Source: Clostridium sp. 'White wine YQ'
Lineage (GTDB): Bacteria; Bacillota; Clostridia; Clostridiales; Clostridiaceae
Direction: 5' to 3'
NCBI RefSeq assembly: GCF_028728205.1
Contig: NZ_JAQYUU010000001.1
Coordinates: forward strand, 186,001-250,000
Length of the DNA: 64,000 nt
The notes under the pieces are model-generated. The model was given only the letters and a program-made list of their open reading frames with translations. It searched no databases and was not told the DNA's origin. A program made the position numbers and the translations under genes. Shown in pieces: positions 8,336-17,841 of the stretch. The stretch's first letter is position 1; each line of letters begins with the position of its first letter.

Positions 8336-9349
8336 ATGCAGGATAAGAATCCTCGTAGTCTTTTCGGACTAGATATTAATGAGTATACTCAAGGGGTGAA
8401 TTTTCAAGTAATAGCTAGAAGTTATGATTTTTTATACTTAAGAGCATCTGGTTCATCAACAGGAACTTTTAGGGTAGATAAAAAGTTTATTGATTTTGCA
8501 AAATCATCTAGGAATTATGGAATTCCAGTAGGAGCCTATCATTATGCACTTCCATCATATGATTTAACCACAGCAGACAGTCAATGCGATAATTTTATAA
8601 ATACACTTCAGCTCGGATTTGGGAATCGTGATTATGGAGATTTATTTCCAGTACTTGATGTGGAGGCACCACAAGATAAGTCAATTTCTACAGCTGGTCT
8701 TATTAATTGGGTAGATAGATTCAGAAAGAGGTTTGAAAAAAAGACTAATCGTAGACTAATGCTATATACAGGGACATTCTTTATAGATATCTACAACAAT
8801 TTTTATATACCTGGTAGAGGATATCCGTTAAGTGATATGCCACTATGGATTGCAATGTATAGAGAAATCCCAGGAAATCCTCCAATTCCACCGAATGTAG
8901 GAGGATGGACTAGGTGGAGAATATGGCAATATACAGAAAAAGGAGTAGCAAAAGGAGCAAACCCACCTAATGATTTAAACTGGGGGCCAGATAATATAGC
9001 ATACCTAATGCCACCGGCAATAGTTCAAGGATTATTTGCAACTATGGATAGTAATAACATATATGTTACCTGGAAACCTAACACAGAACCAGACCTTAAT
9101 GGATATAACATCTTCGTAAATGGTGAATATTATACTACTACAGATAAAAATCAAAATAGAGTTGTTATACCAATAAGAAAATTAAATATCCCTCAAAATC
9201 AATCCATTAAAATAGAAATTCATGCTTTTGATAAAGACAGAGAAATATCTAAGCGAAGAAGTGCTTATATATTAAACCCATTAAGTAGAGAAAGTAAAGT
9301 TGATAATAATCAGATATATTTTAGTGGAGAGTATTTATTTTTCACTTAA
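8336..9349 (+). CDS. GH25 family muramidase (lysozyme-like)
   Basis: Glycoside hydrolase family 25 enzyme cleaving the MurNAc-GlcNAc bond of peptidoglycan. The catalytic domain (about 8-215) shows FGLDINEYTQ with Asp13, GIPVGAYHYA, and the catalytic pair in FPVLDVEAP (Asp108, Glu110). The last third (about 230-325) resembles a fibronectin type III fold (ITWKPN-like beta strands, LNGYNIFVNGEYYTTT). There is no N-terminal signal peptide, so release would need lysis or a non-classical route, as with phage endolysins. No phage genes lie nearby. The ATG follows TTGGAGGCAAAGG. It may be an autolysin or spore-related lytic enzyme. Confidence 0.88.
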   Translation: MQDKNPRSLFGLDINEYTQGVNFQVIARSYDFLYLRASGSSTGTFRVDKKFIDFAKSSRNYGIPVGAYHYALPSYDLTTADSQCDNFINTLQLGFGNRDYGDLFPVLDVEAPQDKSISTAGLINWVDRFRKRFEKKTNRRLMLYTGTFFIDIYNNFYIPGRGYPLSDMPLWIAMYREIPGNPPIPPNVGGWTRWRIWQYTEKGVAKGANPPNDLNWGPDNIAYLMPPAIVQGLFATMDSNNIYVTWKPNTEPDLNGYNIFVNGEYYTTTDKNQNRVVIPIRKLNIPQNQSIKIEIHAFDKDREISKRRSAYILNPLSRESKVDNNQIYFSGEYLFFT

Positions 9350-9368
9350 ACAAAAAGTAATTTTTCAT

Positions 9369-9400
9369 GTGGATGCAACTCAAAGCATCCACTTTTTATT
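9369..9400 (+). terminator. Rho-independent terminator after the GH25 gene
   Basis: GTGGATGC and GCATCCAC form a perfect 8-pair stem with an 8-base loop, followed by TTTTTATT, 20 bases after the stop codon. Confidence 0.88.
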
Positions 9401-9545
9401 ATGTTACAAATTTCTACAACGATTTAAATTTATTAATATTAAAGTAAAAATTCTTAAGAAAAATATAAATTTTTTGTTAGAATAAATTAGTTTATTGTAT
9501 AAGTAATTTGTAGTATAATAGATTTGCGTATGTAGAGAGGAGAAT

Positions 9546-10976
9546 ATGATGAAAAAGGACTCAAAGGAAAATAAATTTAGAATAAATAAAAAAGTAGTTG
9601 TTCCAATACTAGTTATAATAGCCGTAATTTTATCCGGAACCTCAGCTTATGCATTATTTACTAATAGTAAGATAAAAGCCTGGTCAGATCAAGTATACCC
9701 AGGAGTTAAAGTTCAAGGCGTGGACTTATCTGGAAAAACAAAAGAGCAAGTACTACAAATTCTAAAAGATAATTTTGTAGATAAAATTAAAGATAAAAAG
9801 ATTAACCTGAAGGTTAATGAGACAAGTTTTTCATTAGGTTATTCAGAGCTTTCTACTGAGTTTGATGTTGAAAAGACTGCAAATGATGCATTAGCAGTAG
9901 GTAAGGATTCTAGTTTTTTAGGTAAAAAAGCATGGATTGATGGTAAAAATAATAAGAACTTATCTATAGATTTTAAATATGATGAAAAAAAATTAGATGC
10001 TTTTAAACAAAAAATTACTAGTGAAATGAATAAACCTGCAAAAGCGGCATCCATTTCTGTAAGTAATGGAAATATATCAATTACACCAGAACAAAATGGT
10101 GTAAAGATAAATGAAGATGAATTAACATCTAAACTTAAAGAATCAATTAATGGTGAAATTGGTAAAGATACTGAAATTGCTATGACAACAGTTGAGGACA
10201 AACCTTCCATTACAAAGGATCAGCTTTCTAAGATAACTGGAAAAATGTCATCATATCAAACAAGTTATGCTACATCTAATCCTGGAAGATCTACAAATGT
10301 AGAATTAGCAACAAGTCATATTAATGGTAAGTTATTAATGCCGGGTGATGTTTTTAGCTATAATGAAACTGTTGGGGAAAGAACCTACGCAAGAGGATTT
10401 AAAGATGCAGCAATTTTTGTAGGAGATAAAGTGGAAGATGGTCTAGGTGGCGGAATATGTCAGGTATCAACAACTCTTTATAGAGCTGTTATGGCTGCAA
10501 ACTTAAGATCCGTTGAAAGAACAAACCATTCCATGCCAACAAGTTATTCTCAACCTGGTTTAGATGCGACAGTTGTATGGGGAGTATTGGATTATAAATT
10601 TAAAAATACTTATGATTTCCCAGTTTATATTGAAGCTTTCACAGCAAGTAGAAATGTATATGTTAATATATATGGAAATGTTGAAAGCATGCAAGGAAAA
10701 ACTTATCAATTAGTTGCAGAAACCTTAGAGACAATTCAACCAACAACAACTACTGTTGATGATTCTACTTTACCAGAAGGAGAAACTTCGTGGGATAAAA
10801 AACCTGTAGTAGGTTATAAAGTAAGAAGTTATCAAGTAACTTATCAAGGTGGCAAGGAAATAAATAGAGAAGCTATTGCAACAGATACCTATAAGAAGGT
10901 TGATGGAGTTTTAAAAAGAGGAACTAAAAAGGTTGAACAACCTAAGGCTCCAGCTGATACTAACAAAACATCTTAA
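9546..10976 (+). CDS. VanW/YoaR-family envelope protein
   Basis: A 476-residue membrane-anchored protein facing outside. A basic N-terminus is followed by one transmembrane segment (about 18-40, VVVPILVIIAVILSG). Next come a putative peptidoglycan-binding region (about 45-225), a VanW domain (about 240-385, containing FSYNETVGERT, GGGICQVSTTLYRA and RTNHSMP), and a C-terminal G5-like tail (SYQVTYQGGKEINRE). VanW was first noted beside vancomycin-resistance genes, and its biochemical role is unknown. The double ATG at 9546 follows GAGAGGAGAAT. It stands between two terminators, so it appears to be transcribed alone, perhaps from TATAAT at 9514-9519. Confidence 0.88.
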   Translation: MMKKDSKENKFRINKKVVVPILVIIAVILSGTSAYALFTNSKIKAWSDQVYPGVKVQGVDLSGKTKEQVLQILKDNFVDKIKDKKINLKVNETSFSLGYSELSTEFDVEKTANDALAVGKDSSFLGKKAWIDGKNNKNLSIDFKYDEKKLDAFKQKITSEMNKPAKAASISVSNGNISITPEQNGVKINEDELTSKLKESINGEIGKDTEIAMTTVEDKPSITKDQLSKITGKMSSYQTSYATSNPGRSTNVELATSHINGKLLMPGDVFSYNETVGERTYARGFKDAAIFVGDKVEDGLGGGICQVSTTLYRAVMAANLRSVERTNHSMPTSYSQPGLDATVVWGVLDYKFKNTYDFPVYIEAFTASRNVYVNIYGNVESMQGKTYQLVAETLETIQPTTTTVDDSTLPEGETSWDKKPVVGYKVRSYQVTYQGGKEINREAIATDTYKKVDGVLKRGTKKVEQPKAPADTNKTS

Positions 10977-10992
10977 TATCTTAGCGATTAAC

Positions 10993-11040
10993 ATAAGGTT
11001 ATAGATAGTAAATTAATTACTAGCTATAACCTTATTTGTT
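10993..11040 (+). terminator. Terminator after the VanW gene
   Basis: ATAAGGTTATAG and CTATAACCTTAT form a perfect 12-pair stem (10993-11004 and 11024-11035), followed by TTGTTT. Confidence 0.75.
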
Positions 11041-11137
11041 TATAAAAGTTTCCTTGTGGTAAAAATTAAAGAGGGTTATTATTGTGGAATATTATGTTAA
11101 AATATTTATATGCAATTACAGTTATAGGAGAATTAAT

Positions 11138-12073
11138 ATGAACTATAGTTATATTACAAAAATTAAAAACAACTTAAATAAAGTAATATTAGGTAAGGAA
11201 AAGGAAATAAATGATTTGTTAAAAGGAGTTATATCTGGAGGACATATACTTATTGAAGATTTGCCTGGACTAGGTAAAACTACCTTAGTTAAGGCTTTAG
11301 CTAAGAGTTTGGACTTGGATTTTTCAAGAATACAATGTACTCCAGATTCATTACCAAGTGATATATTAGGTGTATCTATTTATAATCAACATACTGGTGA
11401 GTTTGAATTTAGAAAGGGACCAATATTCTCAAACATATTATTAGCAGATGAATTAAATAGAACTTCTCCTAAAACACAAAGTGCACTTTTAGAAGCAATG
11501 GAAGAAAAACAAATAACTGAATGGAGAAATAGCTATAAATTAGAATCCCCATTTATTGTTATTGCAACACAAAATCCATTAGAGTATATAAGTACATCAA
11601 TACTTCCTCAAGCTCAATTGGACAGATTTTCAATAAGAATTTCCTTAGGGTATCCTACAGAAGAAAGTGAGGAGGAGATTCTTAAAATGCAAAATAATCT
11701 AAAGCCACTAGATGAAGCCCAAAAAGTAATTAATAAAAGCGAATTCTTTGAAATAATTAAAGAAGTTGATTCTATAAGCATTCACGAAGAAATCATAAAA
11801 TATATAGTAGCAATAGCTAATAAGACGAGGGAGGATGATAGGCTTTTACTAGGAGTTAGTACAAGAGCAGCATTAACATTGCAAAAAATTGCAAAAGCAA
11901 GTGCTTATCTAAATGAAAGAGAATTCGTTATACCAGAAGATATTAAAGAAAATATCTTTTTGGTTTTTAATCATAGGGTTATACCTAGCTATAGTGGAAA
12001 AAATAAAGAAGAGTATATTAATGAGATAATGAAAGATATATTAAATAGCGTTGCTATACCAAAGGTAATTTAA
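11138..12073 (+). CDS. MoxR-family AAA+ ATPase
   Basis: Chaperone-type ATPase of 311 residues. It has Walker A in DLPGLGKTTL (about 41-50), Walker B in LLADELNR and the sensor region VIATQNPLEY. MoxR proteins usually help mature or activate partners encoded next to them, here a DUF58 protein and a transglutaminase-like membrane protein, a widespread three-gene set. The start at 11138 is chosen because ATAGGAG lies 7 bases upstream. An earlier in-frame start at 11084 would add 18 residues and contain this ribosome site. The gene ends two bases before the DUF58 start. Confidence 0.92.
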   Translation: MNYSYITKIKNNLNKVILGKEKEINDLLKGVISGGHILIEDLPGLGKTTLVKALAKSLDLDFSRIQCTPDSLPSDILGVSIYNQHTGEFEFRKGPIFSNILLADELNRTSPKTQSALLEAMEEKQITEWRNSYKLESPFIVIATQNPLEYISTSILPQAQLDRFSIRISLGYPTEESEEEILKMQNNLKPLDEAQKVINKSEFFEIIKEVDSISIHEEIIKYIVAIANKTREDDRLLLGVSTRAALTLQKIAKASAYLNEREFVIPEDIKENIFLVFNHRVIPSYSGKNKEEYINEIMKDILNSVAIPKVI

Positions 12074-12074
12074 C

Positions 12075-13166
12075 ATGGTTAAGGTTGATTTAAAGTATTT
12101 ATTATTAATAATAATTAGTGCCTTTTTAGTGTATATAGAGGGTGGAATTGTTTTTTCAAGTATATTGTATATGCTTCTAATAGCTCTTTTCTTTTCTATA
12201 ATATATATTGCAGTTATGTATAAGGTTATGGATATATCTATAGAGTTAGATAAACTTGAAGTAACTACTGAAGAGAATATTAAAGCTACAACAGAGATAA
12301 AATCAAAAATTCCATTATATTTACCAATTGTAAAAATAGAAAATGAAGAAATGAGTTATATTGTGAAAAGCTATCAGGGTCATGTCTTTTCTTTCTGGAG
12401 AGAATTAAAATTGCAAGAGGAAATCGTCCCATATATTAGAGGAATTTATGATTTTGGCAGATTAAATATCACACTTATAGATCCATTAGGAATAATAAAA
12501 ATGAAGTTTAAAACACACCATAAATCCATATTAAAAGTTTATGTTAAAAGGGATACAAACCTTGAAGTAAAGAAAAGTCATCATAAAATTCCAGAGATAA
12601 ATAAGAATGAAGGAAATAATTTTAATAGTATGGATGAATTAAAAGAATTAAGGGAATATAGGCAAGGAGATAGTTTGAAAAGGGTACATTGGAGATTGCT
12701 TTGTAAAAGGCAGGAACTTTATGTGAAAGAGTATGAATGTAATCAAGGAAAATCAGAAATATTAATATTAGATATGAACAAAAAAATTATGGACATTGAC
12801 CCTACTGGTAGAAAAGAAGAGGAATTGATTGAATTTGCTTTTAATTATATATTAAAAAAAGTCAGAGAAGGATATTCAATTAATTTATTTATAAATAATA
12901 AGAGCAGTAAAAATTTATTTATATATGACTATTTGGGAATGAAATTATTAGAAGAATACTTTCTAACTAATTTTAGTTTTGGAGATGTGGACATAAATGA
13001 TTATTTGCTAAATGCAGACATAAATTCTTCTGTTACAACTCCTATTATTGTAGTACCTTTTTATGAAGATATAGATATAAGTAGAATTGAAAAAAAGTAT
13101 TATATCGAAGAATGTTTATTCTACACATTTTCTAAATATAACAAAGATAATATTATTAATATTTAA
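12075..13166 (+). CDS. DUF58-domain protein of the MoxR operon
   Basis: A 363-residue protein with an N-terminal pair of hydrophobic segments (about 6-50) and a DUF58 domain. The clearest signature is ELREYRQGDSLKRVHWRL near 190-207, followed by a von Willebrand-A-like half (EILILDMNKKIMDID). DUF58 proteins commonly occur between MoxR ATPases and transglutaminase-like membrane proteins, as here. The molecular role is not established; an adaptor or ATPase-substrate role is usually proposed. It starts 2 bases after the moxR stop, which implies coupled translation. Confidence 0.88.
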   Translation: MVKVDLKYLLLIIISAFLVYIEGGIVFSSILYMLLIALFFSIIYIAVMYKVMDISIELDKLEVTTEENIKATTEIKSKIPLYLPIVKIENEEMSYIVKSYQGHVFSFWRELKLQEEIVPYIRGIYDFGRLNITLIDPLGIIKMKFKTHHKSILKVYVKRDTNLEVKKSHHKIPEINKNEGNNFNSMDELKELREYRQGDSLKRVHWRLLCKRQELYVKEYECNQGKSEILILDMNKKIMDIDPTGRKEEELIEFAFNYILKKVREGYSINLFINNKSSKNLFIYDYLGMKLLEEYFLTNFSFGDVDINDYLLNADINSSVTTPIIVVPFYEDIDISRIEKKYYIEECLFYTFSKYNKDNIINI

Positions 13167-13189
13167 TATTTTACGAGGTAATTCTTTTT

Positions 13190-15406
13190 ATGAAATGGAT
13201 AAGACATCATAGATTAAATTTATTCCTGATAACCTTGAATGTAGTATATATTTTATTTTTACTAAAAAAGGCTTATAGGGTCGAAAATATAGATTATGGA
13301 AATATAGTAGGAACAATAGTCATATCAATTCTGTTAACATGGACTATATTGGGAGAAGAAGTATCGGATAAGATAACAATTCCTATGAGTATAGCTATAT
13401 TTGGATGCTTGTTTTTTATTTTCTTTATCTCTAGAGGTGCGAACAATTCTATTGAAATTATAAACAGTAATTTATCCAGTGGAAAATCTACTGATTTTAA
13501 AGAATATAGGTATTTTATAATAACTATTGTCCCATTTATATATATGTGGGGAGCATATTTATCTAAAATAGGATCATTAGGAATACTTACATATTTAGAT
13601 ATATCCATAGTAACTATTTTATGGTTCTTAGGTTATAAAGAAGAGATAATTTATACAATGCCATTTTTACTAGCAACAATATTATTAACATTTGGCGCAA
13701 ATAATTTGAAGCACTTTCTTATAAAGGAAAGTTTGGATTTTGAAGAGTGTAAAATCACTAAGTGGAAGTTAGTCTTATTTTCAATAGGGTTAACTGCTAT
13801 TTTAATAGGAATATCAACTAAACTCCCATACAGAAAAGCTGGTGCATACTCTACTAAGATTAAAGCTAATTTATCTATAAATAAAACAAAATATAATGAT
13901 GTTTCTGATGAGAGTTTCATAGGGTATAATGAAGGGAGAGCAGGCTTTTCGCAGGCTCAAGATAAGTTAGGCGGAAAATTGAAGCTGAATGACAAAGAAG
14001 CTTTCAAAATTACTTTTTTACAGGGAGAGATAAATAAGCAATATTATTTTAGGGGAAACGTGAGAGATACTTATATAGGGGATAGATGGGTAAGTAATCA
14101 TCAACAAATTGTTTCAGATGATGCGGAAACAAGTAGTGATAATTTAGTAAGTGAAATAAAAGGCTTAGGCGGAAAAGTCATAGAAGTAAAAATATCTCCT
14201 GATATTAAAAATGAAAGTTATTACGCTCCAAAGTATTCAACAGATATTCAAGAAGAAAATAACCAAAGAATATATAAAGATGTGTTTAGCAATATATTTT
14301 TTTCTAAAGATCTAATTAATACTCCTTATATTGTTAAATTTTTAGATGATGATTTTTTAGAACAATCTATTGTTGATAATAAATTATTAAAAATTGCAAC
14401 CGACGGCAAGGTAAGCAGCGAAGTTCCAGATTTTTATTTACAAATACCTAATTCTGTTACACTAAGGACCTTTGATTTAGTGAGGGAAATTACTAAAGAT
14501 AAAGTTAGTCCAAAAGATAAGGTTGAGGCAATAAAAAAGTATTTGGAGTCTAATTACAAGTATTCCTTGGATGTTTCAGAAATACCACAAGGACAAGATT
14601 TCTTAGATTATTTTCTTTTTACAGAAAAAAAAGGATATTGTGAGTATTTTGCAACGGCTATGACAATGATGTGTAGAATTTCAGGAGTACCTGCAAGGTA
14701 TGTGGAAGGATTTAAACTTTCAGACAAAAGAGATAATGATGGAAACTACATAGTTACTAATATGGATGCACATGCTTGGTGTGAAGTAAACTATAAGTTA
14801 GATGAAGATAGCTCTAAAATAAAACAAGATAATATATGGCTGGAGGCAGATGCTTCTCCCACTGCGTATGAATTTAGTGAAAAAGATTCTATAAGTAATT
14901 TTGCTGCAAATAGTAGCAGTAATGTTAATGCTGCAGGAAAAGTGGAGAGAACCAAATCGCAAAAAAGTGAAGATAGTAATTCAGTTAATATAGCAAACAG
15001 TAATAAATTTAAAATAGAGAATGATAAGCTCTTTAAGATTGTTGGAATTCTTTTAATATTTATGATTGTTCTAAGGATTTTGCAAATAAAGAGAAAGTAT
15101 AAATACCTTAGAAAAGAAACTTCAGCAAAAAAAATATTTTTATATTATGAAAAAGGCTTGAGTTCAATTGATATACTTAAAAAAAACTATGAAACATATG
15201 GAGAATTTATTGATAGAATAGAGGATGTAACTCTAAGTAATAATCTTAAAAAGTTAATTCAATTAGTTTATTTAGAACGTTATGGAAATGAAGTTAAGTT
15301 AGTAAATGGAGAAGAGTATGTAGATTATTTTGAGGATTATCTAAAGAAAAAAGATGGAAACATGATCTATTTAATAAAAAAATTCTTCTCATTAAGAAAG
15401 GGTTAA
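13190..15406 (+). CDS. Transglutaminase-like membrane protein (TgpA type)
   Basis: A 738-residue membrane protein with five or six hydrophobic segments in the first 215 residues. A large extracytoplasmic part carries a transglutaminase/protease-like core, followed by a further membrane segment near 614-632 and a cytoplasmic tail. The catalytic triad is visible as Cys484 in KGYCEYFATAM, His528 in MDAHAWCEV and Asp554 in LEADASPT. Proteins of this shape accompany MoxR and DUF58 and probably act on envelope proteins or peptides; the substrate is unknown. The start follows GAGGTAATTC. It is the third gene of the operon, with the Cof hydrolase gene only 4 bases downstream. Confidence 0.88.
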   Translation: MKWIRHHRLNLFLITLNVVYILFLLKKAYRVENIDYGNIVGTIVISILLTWTILGEEVSDKITIPMSIAIFGCLFFIFFISRGANNSIEIINSNLSSGKSTDFKEYRYFIITIVPFIYMWGAYLSKIGSLGILTYLDISIVTILWFLGYKEEIIYTMPFLLATILLTFGANNLKHFLIKESLDFEECKITKWKLVLFSIGLTAILIGISTKLPYRKAGAYSTKIKANLSINKTKYNDVSDESFIGYNEGRAGFSQAQDKLGGKLKLNDKEAFKITFLQGEINKQYYFRGNVRDTYIGDRWVSNHQQIVSDDAETSSDNLVSEIKGLGGKVIEVKISPDIKNESYYAPKYSTDIQEENNQRIYKDVFSNIFFSKDLINTPYIVKFLDDDFLEQSIVDNKLLKIATDGKVSSEVPDFYLQIPNSVTLRTFDLVREITKDKVSPKDKVEAIKKYLESNYKYSLDVSEIPQGQDFLDYFLFTEKKGYCEYFATAMTMMCRISGVPARYVEGFKLSDKRDNDGNYIVTNMDAHAWCEVNYKLDEDSSKIKQDNIWLEADASPTAYEFSEKDSISNFAANSSSNVNAAGKVERTKSQKSEDSNSVNIANSNKFKIENDKLFKIVGILLIFMIVLRILQIKRKYKYLRKETSAKKIFLYYEKGLSSIDILKKNYETYGEFIDRIEDVTLSNNLKKLIQLVYLERYGNEVKLVNGEEYVDYFEDYLKKKDGNMIYLIKKFFSLRKG

Positions 15407-15410
15407 TTAG

Positions 15411-16250
15411 ATGAAATATAAACTTATATGCATAGATATGGATGGAACACTGCTAAACAGTAGAAAAAAGATAAGTAATGAAAATAAAGAATGTATAAAA
15501 AAAGCTAAAGAGAAAGGTGTTGTAGTAGCTATTTCAACCGGAAGAATATATAATAATGCTGCTTTTTATGCTGATTATATTGACTTAAAGGCACCTATTA
15601 TAGCTGCGAATGGAGCTATAATAATAGATAAGGATGGAGGAGAAATATTTAAAGGAGTTATAGGATATGATACTTCACTAAAAATACTCGATATACTTAA
15701 AAAATATAAGCTTACGCCTCACTTTCATACTCGTAATGCAATATACAGTGGAAGTGCATTTCAAAAATTATTGGGATACGTATTTTCAGCTAGAGGAATT
15801 CCAGTAGACTATAAAATTTCTCTAAAAAGTATTGTTGGAATTAATAAGTGGAAAAAGTTACTTAATGAAAAGGAAGAAGAAATACTAAAATGTATAACAT
15901 TTAGTTTAAGTTTAAGAAAAATAAATAGAGCTAAAGAGGAATTAAGAAAAATTCCTGAAATAGAAGTGACGAGCTCATATCCATTTAATATTGAAATTAA
16001 TGCAGCAAAAGTTTCAAAAGGAAATGGAGTAAAAATTCTAAGTGAGCATTTAGGAATTAAAAGAGAAGAAGTTATATGCGTTGGGGATAATGAAAATGAT
16101 ATTTCCATGATTGAATATGCAGGTTTAGGAGTAGCAATGGGTAATGCATCAACTAGTATTAAAGAAAAAGCAGATTTTGTAACCACTAGTAATGATAATA
16201 GTGGCGTTGGCTATGCCATTAGAAAGTTTATTTTAGAGGAAAAAATATAA
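15411..16250 (+). CDS. Cof-type HAD-IIB phosphatase
   Basis: A cytoplasmic HAD-superfamily hydrolase of 279 residues. Motif I is CIDMDGTLL near 7-15 with the nucleophile Asp, motif II is VAISTGR, and motifs III/IV include KGNGVKIL and VGDNENDISMIEYA. The insert between motifs II and III is the type IIB cap. These enzymes dephosphorylate sugar phosphates, flavin precursors or other small molecules, and the substrate cannot be predicted. It starts 4 bases after the transglutaminase gene with AAAGGG inside the end of that gene, so it is probably read from the same transcript. Confidence 0.9.
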   Translation: MKYKLICIDMDGTLLNSRKKISNENKECIKKAKEKGVVVAISTGRIYNNAAFYADYIDLKAPIIAANGAIIIDKDGGEIFKGVIGYDTSLKILDILKKYKLTPHFHTRNAIYSGSAFQKLLGYVFSARGIPVDYKISLKSIVGINKWKKLLNEKEEEILKCITFSLSLRKINRAKEELRKIPEIEVTSSYPFNIEINAAKVSKGNGVKILSEHLGIKREEVICVGDNENDISMIEYAGLGVAMGNASTSIKEKADFVTTSNDNSGVGYAIRKFILEEKI

Positions 16251-16403
16251 AATTGAATTTTGACTATAAGTTAGTTATAGTGTAATATTATTTCTAGTAT
16301 TTTATTTAAAAATAGAAAGTTTTTAAAAGTTTATTATAACTATTGGTATGGATTTATCTAAATAATAGTGAAAGCATCATCAGTATAAATGGAGGGAAAA
16401 AGT

Positions 16404-16865
16404 TTGAATATTAATATAGTATTGTATCAGCCGGAGATTCCACAAAACACTGGAAATATTGCTAGGACCTGTGTTTTAACAAACTCAAAATTGCATTTGA
16501 TAAAGCCGCTTGGGTTTTCAATAGACGAAAAAAGTGTAAGAAGGGCTGGATTAGATTATTGGAAAGATCTTGATTTAGAGATTCACGAAAGTTTTGATGC
16601 CTTTATGGAGAAATACGGAACATCAAGGATTTTCTTATCAACAACTCACGCTCAAGAATATTATGATGAAATAAAATTTCAAGAAGGAGATTTTATCATG
16701 TTTGGAAGAGAAACTTCTGGTGTGCCGGAAGAAGTACATAATAAAGTACGAGGAATGAGAATTCCAATGATAAATACATCCACTAGAAGTTTAAATTTAT
16801 CAAACACTGTTGCAATTGTAGCATATGAAGCATTAAGACAACTGAATTTCCCAAGTATGAAGTAA
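16404..16865 (+). CDS. trmL: tRNA (cytidine/uridine-34 2'-O)-methyltransferase
   Basis: SPOUT-fold methyltransferase that methylates the ribose at the wobble base of tRNA-Leu species. The product has 153 residues: NINIVLYQPEIPQNTGNIAR at the N-terminus, FGRETSGVP in the middle, and MRIPMINTSTRSLNLSNTVA forming the knot. I chose the TTG at 16404 because GGAGGG lies 7 bases upstream. The in-frame ATG at 16389 overlaps that ribosome site. It is followed after 13 bases by a DegV-family gene. Confidence 0.92.
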   Translation: MNINIVLYQPEIPQNTGNIARTCVLTNSKLHLIKPLGFSIDEKSVRRAGLDYWKDLDLEIHESFDAFMEKYGTSRIFLSTTHAQEYYDEIKFQEGDFIMFGRETSGVPEEVHNKVRGMRIPMINTSTRSLNLSNTVAIVAYEALRQLNFPSMK

Positions 16866-16878
16866 AGGAGAGTTATTA

Positions 16879-17721
16879 ATGGAAAAAATTAAAATAATAA
16901 CGGATTCCACAGCGGATTTGTCTAAAGATATATTAGAAGAAAGAAAAATAGAGTCATTGCCTCTGCTTATTAATTTTGGGGAAGAAAGTTATTTAGATGG
17001 AGTAGAGATAGATACGGCGACTTTATTCCAAAGGGTAAAGGAAGGGACTATATTCCCAACAACAGCACAAGTAACGCCACAAAGATTTTATGATTGCTAC
17101 AAGAAATATTTAAGTGAAGGATACAAGATTATATCTATTCACCTATCATCAAAAATGAGTGGAACTTATCAATCAGCCTGCATAGCAAAAGAGATGCTAG
17201 AAAGTGACGATATATATGTGATTGATTCGCAAAATGTTACCTCAGGGTTAGGATTATTAGTGCTTAAAGCAGCTAAACTTATAGAAGATGGATTAGAGAT
17301 TGAAAAAATAGTTGATGAAATAGAAAAAATGAAATTAGTAATTAAAAGTTCATTAGCATTTGAATCATTAGAACATTTAGTAAAAGGCGGTAGATTGTCA
17401 AAAACAGCAGGTGTAATTGGAAGTGTTCTAGGAATACGTCTTATATTAGAAGTTAATAATGGAGAAATGGTAGTAAAGGAAAAGATTAGAGGAACTAAAA
17501 AAGTAATTAAAAAGATCATTGATGATTTAATAAGTGCTGAAATAGATACAGAGGAACCTTTATTATTATTAAATTCATCAGGGGATGAAATATATTATAA
17601 ATTGAAAGAATACCTAGATGACAATAAAATTGAGTATATTAAAGCAGAAGTTGGGTGTACTGTAGGAATACATGCTGGACCTGGTGCAGCAGGAATTTTC
17701 TTTATACCTAAAAATAAATAG
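16879..17721 (+). CDS. DegV/FakB-family fatty-acid-binding protein
   Basis: A 280-residue two-domain protein that in characterised cases holds a fatty acid and presents it to fatty-acid kinase FakA. Signatures are ITDSTADLS near 6-14, FPTTAQVTPQRFY, SIHLSSKMSGTYQSA, and the C-terminal GCTVGIHAGPGAAGIFF that closes over the carboxylate. The ATG has AAAGGAG 7 bases upstream. No FakA or phospholipid-synthesis partner is next to it, so the ligand is unknown. Confidence 0.92.
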   Translation: MEKIKIITDSTADLSKDILEERKIESLPLLINFGEESYLDGVEIDTATLFQRVKEGTIFPTTAQVTPQRFYDCYKKYLSEGYKIISIHLSSKMSGTYQSACIAKEMLESDDIYVIDSQNVTSGLGLLVLKAAKLIEDGLEIEKIVDEIEKMKLVIKSSLAFESLEHLVKGGRLSKTAGVIGSVLGIRLILEVNNGEMVVKEKIRGTKKVIKKIIDDLISAEIDTEEPLLLLNSSGDEIYYKLKEYLDDNKIEYIKAEVGCTVGIHAGPGAAGIFFIPKNK

Positions 17722-17733
17722 ATATAATAATGT

Positions 17734-17763
17734 AAAAAACTTGGACAAGCCAAGTTTTTTTGC
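17734..17763 (+). terminator. Terminator after the degV-like gene
   Basis: AAAAAACTTGG pairs with CCAAGTTTTTT around a 5-base loop, continuing into T's. Confidence 0.85.
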
Positions 17764-17773
17764 TTTTAGGAAG

Positions 17774-17841
17774 TATAGGGTTTTAAGTTCAACTAATAAT
17801 TTATTTATGTAAGAATAAATTAAGTTTCCTATAAAAAACCC
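17774..17841. repeat. Dispersed palindromic repeat, copy C (short form)
   Basis: A 68-base copy in reverse orientation relative to copy A: TATAGGGTTTTAAGTTC, AACTAATAATTTATT, AATAAATTAAGTTTCC and AAAAAACCC. It lacks the central GAAAATGTC hairpin; instead AATTTATT and AATAAATT close a short loop. It lies 10 bases past the preceding terminator. Confidence 0.7.

Noticed and set aside
9300-9485. 61-codon plus-strand frame overlapping the GH25 3' end
   Set aside because: It overlaps the end of the muramidase gene and its terminator, and reads as random Phe/Lys/Ile-rich sequence.
4063-10976. Vancomycin-resistance operon
   Set aside because: Ddl, a VanRS-like pair and VanW are present, but there is no VanH dehydrogenase, VanX dipeptidase or D-Ala-D-Lac/Ser ligase signature. 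It looks like core envelope genes, not acquired resistance.
8336-10976. Prophage remnant around the GH25 gene
   Set aside because: No integrase, holin, structural or other phage gene is adjacent, and the base composition looks like the surroundings.
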